A stretch of 64,000 nt of DNA from Streptomonospora nanhaiensis (GTDB lineage: Bacteria; Actinomycetota; Actinomycetes; Streptosporangiales; Streptosporangiaceae). Made by a program: the position numbers and the translations under genes. This document shows, piece by piece, positions 34,062 to 41,809 of the stretch. The notes under the pieces were generated by a model, which ran no database searches, had not been told where the DNA came from, and was given only the letters and a program-made list of their open reading frames with translations. Position 1 is the first letter of the stretch. Each line of letters starts with the position of its first letter. The DNA lies in assembly GCF_026642255.1 (NCBI RefSeq), contig NZ_CP113264.1, positions 3,968,001 through 4,032,000 on the forward strand, in the 5' to 3' direction.

Positions 34062-34101
34062 AGCCATTTTTTGGCATGCTTGTGCTACTTTATTTGGCAT
34101 G
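34062..34101. promoter_or_regulatory. Repeated TTTGGCATG elements upstream of the TetR gene
   Basis: TTTGGCATG occurs at 34070-34078 and 34093-34101, 23 bp apart, in a short AT-rich stretch between the divergent TetR and membrane-protein genes. The first overlaps the inverted elements GCCA...TGGC. Probable TetR operator with two sites. Confidence 0.5.
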
Positions 34102-34163
34102 GACATGCTAAATAGATTTCGTGGCGGTGCCCCGTCCTGTGACGCCCCCGGGCAGGACGAGGC

Positions 34164-34862
34164 ATGAACGACTGGCACCAGCCCTGGACCGGTGCGGCGC
34201 GGAAGGATCCTCACGGCTTCGAGGGGCTCGAAGGCCTCGACGGCGATGCGGAAGCGTGGTCGACGCCCGCTCCCGAGCCTGGCTCGCCGTTGCCGCCGTT
34301 CCGCCCCTCCCCCTCGCTGCAGCGCACACGATTCGCGATCGACCTTCCCGATGCGTCGACGGCGGCGGTCGATGTCGATCACATGGCGGGCCGGGCCTCG
34401 CTCTACCGGGACGGCCGGCACGTGCAGACCTCCGACATGCCGGTCCGGTTCCCGCTCGGATCGGACGGCATCGAGGTCGCCGCGAGCAGGTACGGCATGC
34501 AGCGGATCCACCTGATCAGCGCGGACGGCAGCCGGCGACGTCTCGATCCCGCACCGGGGACACCCGAGCACTGGCGCGCCCGACTCTCCCGCCGTCATCC
34601 CGAGGTCGGGCGCGCCCTCGCTGCCTGCGCCGTCCTCGTGCTGACGGTCAATCTGATCCTTCTCGCCCCGCAGCTGCTCGGGGCAGCCACCCACCTGCCG
34701 ATCTGGGCCGATCGCTTCACCCCGTTCGTCTCGCCCATCGACCTGCCGGCATGGGCGAACACGATTCTCACCGTCACCACCGGCCTCGCGGGGACCGAAC
34801 GAGCACTCACCTTCCGCCATCACCGGCTCCTGGACGCCGAGGCCGAGGGGCTCGGGGGCTGA
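34164..34862 (+). CDS. Hypothetical membrane protein
   Basis: 232 residues. The first ~140 residues are soluble and Pro-rich at the start, with a strand-rich region (RFAIDLPDASTAAVDVDHMAGRASLY; GSDGIEVAASRYGMQRIHL). Two hydrophobic helices follow at about 150-172 (ALAACAVLVLTVNLILLAPQLLG) and 190-210 (LPAWANTILTVTTGLAGTE). The length and pattern fit a cytoplasmic beta domain tethered to the membrane. I do not recognise the family. It precedes the peptidase lipoprotein by about 120 bp on the same strand and is divergent from the TetR gene. Codon use with more frequent CTC/GTC and GAC looks slightly different from the neighbours. Confidence 0.6.
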   Translation: MNDWHQPWTGAARKDPHGFEGLEGLDGDAEAWSTPAPEPGSPLPPFRPSPSLQRTRFAIDLPDASTAAVDVDHMAGRASLYRDGRHVQTSDMPVRFPLGSDGIEVAASRYGMQRIHLISADGSRRRLDPAPGTPEHWRARLSRRHPEVGRALAACAVLVLTVNLILLAPQLLGAATHLPIWADRFTPFVSPIDLPAWANTILTVTTGLAGTERALTFRHHRLLDAEAEGLGG

Positions 34863-34986
34863 CCTCCCCGCTCTGTCCGGTCACGTCGCCGCCCTGTCGG
34901 GCATCTCAGCACCCCTGACCCAAGAACGATCCGTCCACCGTCGCCGCGCCCTCGTACACGGTCGCGGCTCGGCACAGGAGAAACGC

Positions 34987-36564
34987 ATGCGATCACATCC
35001 TCGGCTCCCCCATCGATCACGACACCTCGAGACCGCACTCGCCGCGGCCGCCACGGCTGTGCTCCTCCTGCTCGCCGGATGCACGCCCGCTCCTCCTCCA
35101 CCGGGTTCCGGCACGGATGCCGATCTCGGCGCCTACCTCGGGCAAGAGCCCGACTGGGCCGGGTGCGAGGACACCGCGACAAGCGCGGCGGACGCCGAGC
35201 TGTTCGCGAACCCGGCGCTCGAGTGCGCCTCGGTCGAGGTGCCGCTCGACTACGACGAGCCGGAGGGCGAGAGGGCGCACATCGCGCTCATGCGCCTCCC
35301 CGCCACGGGCGAGACCGAGGGCTCGCTGCTGATCGACCCGGGCGGCCCCGGAGGCTCCGGCACCAACTTCGTGGCATCGACCCTGCCCCTGTGGCAGGCG
35401 GGCCCCGTCGCCGAGCGCTTCGACATCGTCGGCTTCGACCCGCGCGGGATCGGATCGTCGACCCCCGCTCTCGACTGCTACACCGACGAGGAGTACGACG
35501 CGGGCGACGTGCCGCGGTTCGGCGCGGTGTACGACATCACGAGCGCCGAACAGTCGGTCGAGCTCGCAGAGCGCTGCACCGACGGCTCCGGCGGCGTCGC
35601 GAACCTCGTCAACGCCGGGTCGACCAACGTCGTCCGCGACATGGACGTCATGCGGGAGGTGCTCGGCGACGAGAAGCTCACCTACCTCGGCTACAGCTAC
35701 GGCTCCGAGCTCGGCGCCATGTACGCCGCGACCTACCCGGAGAAGGTCCGCGCGATCGTGCTCGACGGCGCCGTCGCGCCCGACCTGACGGCGAGCGGGT
35801 TCCGGGTCTCCTCGTTCGCCGGCCTGCAGGCACGGTTCGACGACCTCGCCGCACTCTGCGCCGAATCGCCCGACTGCGTCCTGGGTCCCGACCCCGCGAC
35901 TGCGAACGATCGTCTGCACGAGATCGTCCAGCCGCTTGTCGAGACACCGGCGGCGACCGCCGACAGCCGGGAGGTGAGCGTCTGGGACGCCTACCTCGGG
36001 ATCAGCGGTGGACTGTACTCCGAAGCGAAGTGGCCCGAGGTCATCTCCGCCCTGACCGCGCTCGAGGCGGGGAACGCCGACGGGATGCTCGCCCTGCGCG
36101 ACGCGTTCTACGCCCGCACGGCGGACGGCGCCTACGGCACGGACTTCGACACGAACATCGCCGTGCGCTGCATGGACTCACCCCGTCTGACGCCGGAGGA
36201 ACAGACTGCGCTCGCACGCGAGATCGGAGAGGTCGCGCCGATGTTCGACCTCGACGTGTTCACGGCGGGGAGCTACCACAGCGAGTGCGAGGCGTGGCCC
36301 GCGCCACCCACGCGTGACGAGCCCTGGCTCGCCGGTGTCGAAGGACTCCCGGAGACGCTCGTCGTGTCGGTCACCGGCGATCCGGTCACGCCGCACGAGG
36401 GCGGCATCGCGATGGCGCAGGCCCTCGGCGGAAGCCTGCTCACGGTGGACGGCAAGCAGCACGGCGCCTACCTCCTCGGCGGCAGCGAGTGCGTCGACGA
36501 CGTGGTCGACGCGTATCTCCTCGACCTCGAATCCCCGCCCGCCGACGCCCGCTGCAGCCTGTGA
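34987..36564 (+). CDS. Secreted lipoprotein alpha/beta hydrolase, tripeptidyl aminopeptidase (SlpD/E-like, S33)
   Basis: 525 residues; AGGAG is well spaced before the ATG. A lipoprotein signal peptide ends in LLLLAGC, placing the protein on the outer face of the membrane. The catalytic domain has LLIDPGGPGGSGTNF (oxyanion loop), DPRGIGSS, and the nucleophile elbow LGYSYGSELGAMYA (Ser near 238); late Asp and His lie around VVSVTGDPVTPHEGG and DGKQHGAYL. The C-terminal TAP-like domain completes the Streptomyces SlpD/SlpE-type tripeptidyl-peptidase. It should release short N-terminal peptides from secreted proteins or process extracellular peptides. It probably shares TetR control with the preceding membrane protein. 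Confidence 0.9.
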   Translation: MRSHPRLPHRSRHLETALAAAATAVLLLLAGCTPAPPPPGSGTDADLGAYLGQEPDWAGCEDTATSAADAELFANPALECASVEVPLDYDEPEGERAHIALMRLPATGETEGSLLIDPGGPGGSGTNFVASTLPLWQAGPVAERFDIVGFDPRGIGSSTPALDCYTDEEYDAGDVPRFGAVYDITSAEQSVELAERCTDGSGGVANLVNAGSTNVVRDMDVMREVLGDEKLTYLGYSYGSELGAMYAATYPEKVRAIVLDGAVAPDLTASGFRVSSFAGLQARFDDLAALCAESPDCVLGPDPATANDRLHEIVQPLVETPAATADSREVSVWDAYLGISGGLYSEAKWPEVISALTALEAGNADGMLALRDAFYARTADGAYGTDFDTNIAVRCMDSPRLTPEEQTALAREIGEVAPMFDLDVFTAGSYHSECEAWPAPPTRDEPWLAGVEGLPETLVVSVTGDPVTPHEGGIAMAQALGGSLLTVDGKQHGAYLLGGSECVDDVVDAYLLDLESPPADARCSL

Positions 36565-36574
36565 ACGGTCGCCG

Positions 36575-36602
36575 CCGGCGCAGCCGCCCCGGCCTGCGCC
36601 GG
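36575..36602. terminator. Hairpin between convergent genes
   Basis: CCGGCGCAG (36575-36583) pairs with CTGCGCCGG (36594-36602) over a 10-nt loop, between the peptidase end and the leftward small membrane gene. There is no T-tract, so the call is moderate. Confidence 0.4.
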
Positions 36603-36612
36603 TGAACGGTGG

Positions 36613-36858
36613 TCAATCGTGTTGGACGGCGAAGCACGTGGCGAGCACGAACACGAACCCCAGCGAGCCGAGCAGGAACGGTGAGCCGTCCGGGAGTGCG
36701 ACGCGCTCGCCGACCCACGCGAGGGGTCCCCAACCGACTCCCCAGAGGAGTTCGGTGACTCCCGTCCCGTACCCCTGGACGATCAGCAGGATGCCGGCGA
36801 CCAGGGTGAGTCCGTAGATCCGGGCCTCTCCGAACATGAGGCGGAGTGCTGCTGACAT
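36613..36858 (-). CDS. Small membrane protein under TetR control
   Basis: 81 residues from the ATG at 36856-36858, chosen for GAGGAG upstream. Two hydrophobic helices are seen: IYGLTLVAGILLIVQGYGTG and SPFLLGSLGFVFVLATCFAV, with a Trp-rich segment between (LLWGVGWGPLAWVGE). It is not recognised as a known family; it resembles small integral-membrane proteins of uncertain role. It is divergent from the TetR gene at 36969, and the gap contains two contiguous perfect operators, so it is the likely target of that regulator. Confidence 0.7.
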   Translation of the reverse strand: MSAALRLMFGEARIYGLTLVAGILLIVQGYGTGVTELLWGVGWGPLAWVGERVALPDGSPFLLGSLGFVFVLATCFAVQHD

Positions 36859-36876
36859 GCCGAGCTCCTCTCTTGA

Positions 36877-36908
36877 CAATGCAGTCGCATTGCAATGCAC
36901 CTGCATTG
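36877..36908. promoter_or_regulatory. Two abutting perfect operators CAATGC-N4-GCATTG
   Basis: The 16-bp palindromes at 36877-36892 (spacer AGTC) and 36893-36908 (spacer ACCT) touch end to end with identical 6-bp arms. They occupy the short gap between a small membrane gene and the divergent TetR gene, overlapping a TTGACA-like -35 at 36874-36879. Binding by the adjacent TetR protein is inferred. Confidence 0.75.
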
Positions 36909-36968
36909 TAACCTTGACGCGTGAGGCGTGGTCCAATGCGGTGCGTTGGACGGGAGACGGAGGAAGCG

Positions 36969-37565
36969 ATGCCCAGACAGGTGGACCACCGGCAGAGGCG
37001 CGCCCAGATCGCGGAAGCGGTCTGCGCGCTCGTCTCCGCACGGGGCTTGGAGGGCGTCAGCCTGCGCGACGTGGCGGCCGAGGCAGGGATCTCGATGGGC
37101 CGCGTGCAGCACTACTTCCGCACGAAGGACGAGATGCTGCTGTTCGCGCTGGAATACGTGGGCGCCCGCGACGTCGCCGGAACCCGCGAGCGTTTGGCGC
37201 CGGCGACGTCGCCGTCTCCGCGGGATGTCGTCCGCACGGTTCTGTGCGGCCTGCTCGACGGAGACCCCCGCCAGGTGGAGGCGCAGCGGGTCGGGGTCGC
37301 CTTCCTGGCGCGGGCGCTGGTCGAGCCGCAGCTGGCCGCGTTCCTGCTCCAGGGCTACGCGGGGATCCAGGCCCTCCTGGAGCAGGCGCTGAGCGAGGGG
37401 GTCGACGCGGGAGCGGTCGCGGCCGGCACCGATCCCGAGACGGCGGCACTTGAGGCCTTCGCTCTGGTGGAGGGGTTGAGGGCGCAGACGCTTCTCGGCC
37501 ATGTGGCCAGGGAGAGGGCACTGGCGGTCCTCGAAGCCCACCTGGACCGGCTCTTCGTCGGCTGA
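36969..37565 (+). CDS. TetR-family regulator
   Basis: 198 residues from the ATG at 36969, which has GAGGAAG upstream; the frame's longer form lacks a site. HTH: GVSLRDVAAEAGISMGRVQHYFRTKDEML. The C-terminal domain (VGVAFLARALVEPQLAAFLLQGYAG; ALVEGLRAQTLLG) matches BetI/TetR_C_6-like dimerisation regions. Two perfect contiguous palindromes lie just upstream, so autoregulation and control of the divergent small membrane protein are likely. Ligand not known. Confidence 0.9.
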   Translation: MPRQVDHRQRRAQIAEAVCALVSARGLEGVSLRDVAAEAGISMGRVQHYFRTKDEMLLFALEYVGARDVAGTRERLAPATSPSPRDVVRTVLCGLLDGDPRQVEAQRVGVAFLARALVEPQLAAFLLQGYAGIQALLEQALSEGVDAGAVAAGTDPETAALEAFALVEGLRAQTLLGHVARERALAVLEAHLDRLFVG

Positions 37566-37984
37566 CCGTCCGCGACGTCCCGGGAGGGCGAGGGTTCGGC
37601 CGCGACGACGGCGTTCTCAGCCCGGGGAGACGGAGCTCCGTCGTCGCGGGTAGGGGCCCGCGAGCCCTGTCCCTGATGGTCGCCGGTATGGACGGCGGAG
37701 GACCGTTGTCCTCAACCAAGGATTCCGGCAGGGCCGTGGTGCACGGTCTTGTGACCGGGGAGACGGACACCTGCACCGGGCTCTTCACCAATCCGGCCGA
37801 CCCGGCCGTCCGGGATCCGCTCGCCTCCCACGGGCTCGCGCACGCTACGCCTGCGTCCCCGCCCGCGACCACTGCGGGGTCCACCTCGTCGGAGGCCTCC
37901 GCCGGGTGGGCCGACCAGTCGCAGACGTCATAGGACGGCGGATCCGGCCTCCGGGGTCATGGACCCGGCCGGACGGCCGTACCC
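37566..37984. other. Gene-free stretch
   Basis: About 420 bp between the TetR gene and the end of the anti-sigma gene. Open frames of up to 85 codons exist, but none has a recognisable product or consistent coding bias; nothing is called. Confidence 0.4.
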
Positions 37985-38707
37985 TCACAGGTCGATGGAG
38001 AGCTCCTCACCGCTCGGCTCCGCCATGTCGCCCTCGGGCTCCAGGGAGATCCACAACTGGTCGGGGAACCCCATGTCACCGGCCACACCCGCGTACCGGC
38101 CCTCGCCCGAGGACTCCATGACCCCCGCGGGGCGGACACCGTCACCGTCCACCCACCACATGCGGTAGGCCATACCCTCCGGCGCGGCGGAGAGCCCTTC
38201 GACCACCAGGACCGCGGCGTCGCGGTCGTAGGAGGCGAAGACCGTGGCCCGGGCCTCGCCCAGCGACGCCGCGACCATGTTGGTGTCGGCCGCTGCCAGC
38301 AGCGTCTCCACCTCCGAGGTCCGGGCCTCCTGCTCGGCGAGCCGCTCGCTGACGGACGCCAGGGTCCCCGCCAGCACCATGGAGAACAGCGCGAGGGACG
38401 CGGCCAGCCCCCACGGCAGCCACCGCCCTACGCTCCGGGAACGGAGGGTCCGTTCCGCCGGACGGGACCGCGTCGGCGGCTTCTGACGTGTCACCCGGGC
38501 CTCGGCCAGGATCGACTCCCACACCTCCTCCCTCGGCTGCACCGTCTCCGCGCGCGCCAGGCGCACCGCTGTCTCACGGAATTCCGCGAGATCGCGCCGG
38601 CAGTCCTCGCACTCGGCGAGGTGCCGCTCCGCCGCCCGGACCTCCGCGGGCTCCAGGGCATCGACGGCGTAGCCCGCCGTCAGACCGTGTTCCCCCCGCC
38701 GTCTCAC
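37985..38707 (-). CDS. Anti-sigma-K factor (RskA-like), zinc-finger anti-sigma factor
   Basis: 240 residues, GTG start overlapping the sigma stop as GTGA. The N-terminal cytoplasmic part contains the anti-sigma zinc motif HLAECEDC (His-x3-Cys-x2-Cys) near residue 30. One membrane helix lies at about 95-117, and the extracytoplasmic C-terminal domain (VLVVEGLSAAPEGMAYRMWWVDGDG; DQLWISLEPEG) is the RskA fold. It should hold the sigma factor at the membrane and release it on an envelope or redox signal. In mycobacteria the pair controls MPT70/83-type proteins and the adjacent molybdoenzyme region; here the divergent genes are a molybdopterin oxidoreductase and a Met-rich lipoprotein. Confidence 0.92.
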   Translation of the reverse strand: MRRRGEHGLTAGYAVDALEPAEVRAAERHLAECEDCRRDLAEFRETAVRLARAETVQPREEVWESILAEARVTRQKPPTRSRPAERTLRSRSVGRWLPWGLAASLALFSMVLAGTLASVSERLAEQEARTSEVETLLAAADTNMVAASLGEARATVFASYDRDAAVLVVEGLSAAPEGMAYRMWWVDGDGVRPAGVMESSGEGRYAGVAGDMGFPDQLWISLEPEGDMAEPSGEELSIDL

Positions 38708-39324
38708 ACCGTCACCCCCAGGCAGTCCCTCAGTTTGATCAACCCGTCGCGCAGCCGTCCCTTGACCGTGGTCAGCGGTACCCGCAGGAGGTCGGCCACC
38801 TGCCGCTGCGTGTACCCCGTGTAGTAGGTGAGGCGCACGGCCTCGCGCTGCGGCTCGGTCAGCTTCCGCAGACAGCGGCGCACCTTCTCCCGCTCCAGCC
38901 GGTGCTCCACCTGCTCGGGCACCGTGTCGTGCGGCGTGGCCGGCGGTTCCAGTCGGCCGACCGCGGTCAACCGGTCCGACGCCGCCTGCTCGGAGCGGAC
39001 CCGGTCCACCGCCCGGCGGTGGGCGATGGTCAGCACCCATGCGCCCACGCTGCCCAGGGACGGGTCGTGGCGGGCACTGGTCCGCCAGACCTCCAGGAAC
39101 ACCTCCTGGCACACCTCCTCCGCCTGGGCCGTATCCACCAGCACACGTCTGGCCACGCCGAACACCGCCCCCGAGAGTTCCCGGTAGAGCGACTCGAACG
39201 CCGACAGGTCGCCGAGTGCGACCTCGTGCAGCAGAGCAGACAGGGCGTGCCTCCCGCCGGAGCACTCCTCGTCGTCGCGCCCTCCGTCCGACACCGTGTG
39301 GGCCCCCGATCCGGGAACGCGCAT
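38704..39324 (-). CDS. ECF sigma factor, SigK-like
   Basis: 206 residues from the ATG at 39322-39324, chosen because GAGG lies at suitable distance. Region 2 is clear (FESLYRELSGAVFGVARRV; EEVCQEVFLEVWR), and region 4 includes LTEPQREAVRLTYYTGYTQRQVADLLRVPLTTVKGRLRDGLIKL. It groups with SigK-type ECF factors paired with RskA anti-sigma proteins. Translation is coupled to the anti-sigma gene. Likely targets include its own promoter and the divergent molybdoenzyme and lipoprotein genes; no promoter motif could be proven. Confidence 0.92.
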   Translation of the reverse strand: MRVPGSGAHTVSDGGRDDEECSGGRHALSALLHEVALGDLSAFESLYRELSGAVFGVARRVLVDTAQAEEVCQEVFLEVWRTSARHDPSLGSVGAWVLTIAHRRAVDRVRSEQAASDRLTAVGRLEPPATPHDTVPEQVEHRLEREKVRRCLRKLTEPQREAVRLTYYTGYTQRQVADLLRVPLTTVKGRLRDGLIKLRDCLGVTV

Positions 39325-39475
39325 CCTCGCCCGCCTCACCTCGCCACCGACCTTCCCACCTCGTCACTCCGGGATTCGGTCCCGGGCGGCCCGAGGAGAC
39401 CGCCGCTCCGCATTCGTCACCTCTTCGTTACCGAATGCGGAGTCGCCCTCGCCGGTCCGGCACCGAACCAAGGGC

Positions 39476-41041
39476 ATGACCGACACACCACGACGCATCC
39501 CCACGGGCTCGGCCTCCCTGGCCGGACTCGTGTCCGCAGCGGTCGCCCTGGCCGCGGCCGAAGTCGTCGGAGCGGTTCTGTCACGCCCGACCGCCACGCC
39601 GGTCCAGGCCGTCGGCGCCGGTGTCATCGACCTGGTCCCCCTCCCCCTCAAGCAGTTCGCCGTCGACCTCTTCGGCACTGCGGACAAGGTGGCGCTGCTC
39701 ACCGGCATCGGGGTCCTCCTCGCCTGCGCGGCGGCCCTGATCGGCGCGGCGGCGTCCCGGCGCCCCGTCCTCGGGGCGGCGGGCGCCGCACTGTTCGCCG
39801 GCGCCGGTCTGACCGCCGCACTCAGCCGTCCCGACGCCGTTCCGCTCGACGCCCTGCCCACCGCCGCGGGAACGGTCGTCTTCGCGGGCGTCCTCACCTG
39901 GTCGATCCGCACACTACGGGGCGGCCGAACCGCTCCGGGCGCCGCGGGCGGTCCCGACCGGCGTCGCTTCGTCCTCCTCGCCGGAGCGGCCACGGCCGCC
40001 GCGGCCGGAGTCGGCGCCGGCGCCCGCCTGCTGTCCGCCGGGATCTCCGGCGGCGGCCTCACCCCGGCCACCGTCCGTCTGCCGGCGCCCGCCGACAGGG
40101 CCGCGCCCCTGCCCGAGGGGGTGGACCTGGAAATCGACGGCCTCGCCCCGTACTTCACCCCCGGCAGCGACTTCTACCGCATCGACACCGCGCTCTCGGT
40201 CCCCCGCATCGACGCCTCCACCTGGTCCCTGCGGATCCACGGCCTCGGCGTGCGCTGGGAGCTCGTCCTCGCCTACGACGACCTCCTCCGCCACGCCGAC
40301 CTGTGCGAAAGGGACATCACGCTCACCTGCGTGTCCAACCCGGTGGGCGGCGGCTATCTGGGCAACGCGCGCTGGCTCGGCGTCCCGCTCGCCTCCCTGC
40401 TCGCCGAGGCCGGGGTGCGCTCGCCCGACGAGGGCGGGCCCGCCGACCAACTGGTGTCCAGGTCCGAGGACGGCATGACCATCGGCACCCCGGTCGCCGA
40501 CGTCACGGACGGGCGCGACGCCCTCCTGGCCGTGGGCATGAACGGACGCCCCCTGTCACACGAGCACGGCTTTCCCGTCCGCATGGTCGTCCCCGGCCTC
40601 TACGGCTACGTTTCGGCCTGCAAGTGGATCGTCGACGTCGAACTCACCACCTTCGCGTCCTTCGACGCCTACTGGGTCCCGCGGGGGTGGGCCGAGCGCG
40701 GCCCGATCAGGACCCAGTCGCGCGTGGACACCCCGCGCGACGGGGCGAGCCCGGAGCGGGGCCGGATCGCGGTCGCGGGAGTGGCCTGGGCACAGGGCAC
40801 CGGCGTCGACCGGGTCGAGGTCAGCGTCGACGACGGGTCCTGGACCGAGGCCGAACTCGCCCCGGAGGGGAGCACCGACACCTGGCGCCAATGGGTCCTG
40901 GAGTGGGAAGCCGAACCCGGAGAGCACACGATCACCGTCCGCGCCACCGACCGGGCCGGGCGAGTACAGACCCCCGACCGGGCGGCCCCGGCGCCCGCCG
41001 GCGCCACCGGACACCACCGCATCACCGTGACGGTGGTCTGA
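39476..41041 (+). CDS. Membrane-anchored molybdopterin oxidoreductase (sulfite-oxidase family)
   Basis: 521 residues. The N-terminus has about four hydrophobic helices (to residue ~150), followed by an RRR-FVLLAG segment and a further hydrophobic stretch near 163-185, so the catalytic part faces outward. The Mo-cofactor domain contains FTPGSDFYRIDTAL, the Cys ligand in ITLTCVSNPVGGGYLG, and GMNGRPLSHEHGFPVRMVVPGLYG. A C-terminal Ig-like dimerisation domain (GVDRVEVSVDDGSWTEAEL) completes the family. Relatives reduce or oxidise sulphur or nitrogen compounds; some (MsrP) repair oxidised Met. It is divergent from the SigK/RskA genes and precedes a Met-rich lipoprotein, which may be a linked substrate. 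Confidence 0.9.
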   Translation: MTDTPRRIPTGSASLAGLVSAAVALAAAEVVGAVLSRPTATPVQAVGAGVIDLVPLPLKQFAVDLFGTADKVALLTGIGVLLACAAALIGAAASRRPVLGAAGAALFAGAGLTAALSRPDAVPLDALPTAAGTVVFAGVLTWSIRTLRGGRTAPGAAGGPDRRRFVLLAGAATAAAAGVGAGARLLSAGISGGGLTPATVRLPAPADRAAPLPEGVDLEIDGLAPYFTPGSDFYRIDTALSVPRIDASTWSLRIHGLGVRWELVLAYDDLLRHADLCERDITLTCVSNPVGGGYLGNARWLGVPLASLLAEAGVRSPDEGGPADQLVSRSEDGMTIGTPVADVTDGRDALLAVGMNGRPLSHEHGFPVRMVVPGLYGYVSACKWIVDVELTTFASFDAYWVPRGWAERGPIRTQSRVDTPRDGASPERGRIAVAGVAWAQGTGVDRVEVSVDDGSWTEAELAPEGSTDTWRQWVLEWEAEPGEHTITVRATDRAGRVQTPDRAAPAPAGATGHHRITVTVV

Positions 41042-41115
41042 GCCGCCCGTGAGGAACACCCGGCTCGGACCGCGAGCCGGGCGGGAAACGCACATGACGA
41101 GAAGGAGAAGACACC

Positions 41116-41421
41116 ATGCCCACGACTTTTCACCGGAGCCGCACACTGCTGGCCGCCGGCGCGATCGCCGTCACCGCCGTCCTCGGTCTGGCCGCCTGCG
41201 AGAACACGGCAGGGGGAGAGGGGGACTCGGTGGACTCCGAGGAGATGACCGACGGTCCCGCGGACGAGGACATGTCGGAGGAGATGACCGATGACATGTC
41301 CGAGGAGATGACGGAGGAGTCCGGGGAGGACGACATGTCGGAGGACCCCATGGGCGACGACATGTCAGAGGATCCCATGGACGAGGGAATGGACGAGGAG
41401 CCCATGGACGACGAGGGCTGA
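41116..41421 (+). CDS. Met/Asp/Glu-rich lipoprotein
   Basis: 101 residues; GGAG lies upstream. A lipoprotein signal ends in LGLAAC. The mature ~70 residues are almost wholly acidic residues and methionine, with repeats such as DDMSEEM and EDPMGDDM; 11 Met occur in about 65 residues. Similar segments occur as linkers in front of fasciclin domains in other SigK-linked lipoproteins, but here a stop follows directly, so the fasciclin domain is absent or was lost. It could bind metal (copper or similar) or act as a sacrificial methionine pool at the cell surface. It directly follows the molybdoenzyme gene. Confidence 0.8.
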   Translation: MPTTFHRSRTLLAAGAIAVTAVLGLAACENTAGGEGDSVDSEEMTDGPADEDMSEEMTDDMSEEMTEESGEDDMSEDPMGDDMSEDPMDEGMDEEPMDDEG

Positions 41422-41426
41422 CACAC

Positions 41427-41455
41427 GGAGGCCGCCCCCAGGAGGGGCGGCCTCC
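41427..41455 (+). terminator. Intrinsic-type hairpin after the lipoprotein gene
   Basis: GGAGGCCGCCCC (41427-41438) pairs perfectly with GGGGCGGCCTCC (41444-41455) over a 5-nt loop, starting 5 bp after the lipoprotein stop. No T-tract. Confidence 0.65.
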
Positions 41456-41498
41456 GCCTCCGCGGCCGGGCGGCGACGGGCGTTGTCGTGACGGGCGC

Positions 41499-41809
41499 GT
41501 GGACCCGGCCCCTGTGGAAGAACTCCGCGAGGACCTCGACGCGCTGTGCGCCGAGGTCCTCACCTCCGTCTCCCTCACGGAATCCCGTGCCTGGGGCTGC
41601 TGCTACCCGCGCGGACCCATGCGGAAGGGGCGGCGCGAGTCCGTCCGGCCCGTGGCACAGCGCCCCTCCCGGACGGCAGCACGCAGGCCCTTCAGCAGTT
41701 CGCGGACCGCCCCCCTGGGGCCACGTCCCCGTCCGACGCGGGATCGCGACCACCCCCGGGCCGACCGGGGACCCCTCGCCGTTCGGCGACGCAGCCGACG
41801 ACCGGGAGC
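41499..41809 (+). pseudogene. N-terminal remnant of an IS701-family transposase
   Basis: One frame from 41499 reads ELREDLDALCAEVLTSVSL and GPMRKGRRESVRPVAQR, which match the IS701 transposase start (LD...V..SL...D.R, then the G-R-R-K-S-x-x-P-M-A motif). The continuation LPDGSTQALQQFADRPP lies in another frame, and WGHVPVRRGIATTPG in a third. At least two frameshifts are therefore present, and nothing follows beyond about 41810. It is a decayed fragment. Family assignment is from motif order only. Confidence 0.6.

Noticed and set aside
36921-36968. Upstream ATG extending the TetR protein by 16 residues
   Set aside because: Lies inside the operator/promoter region without a ribosome site; the ATG at 36969 has GAGGAAG.
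37676-37933. An 85-codon frame after the TetR gene
   Set aside because: No ribosome site, low-complexity Ser/Thr/Ala content and no recognisable domain.
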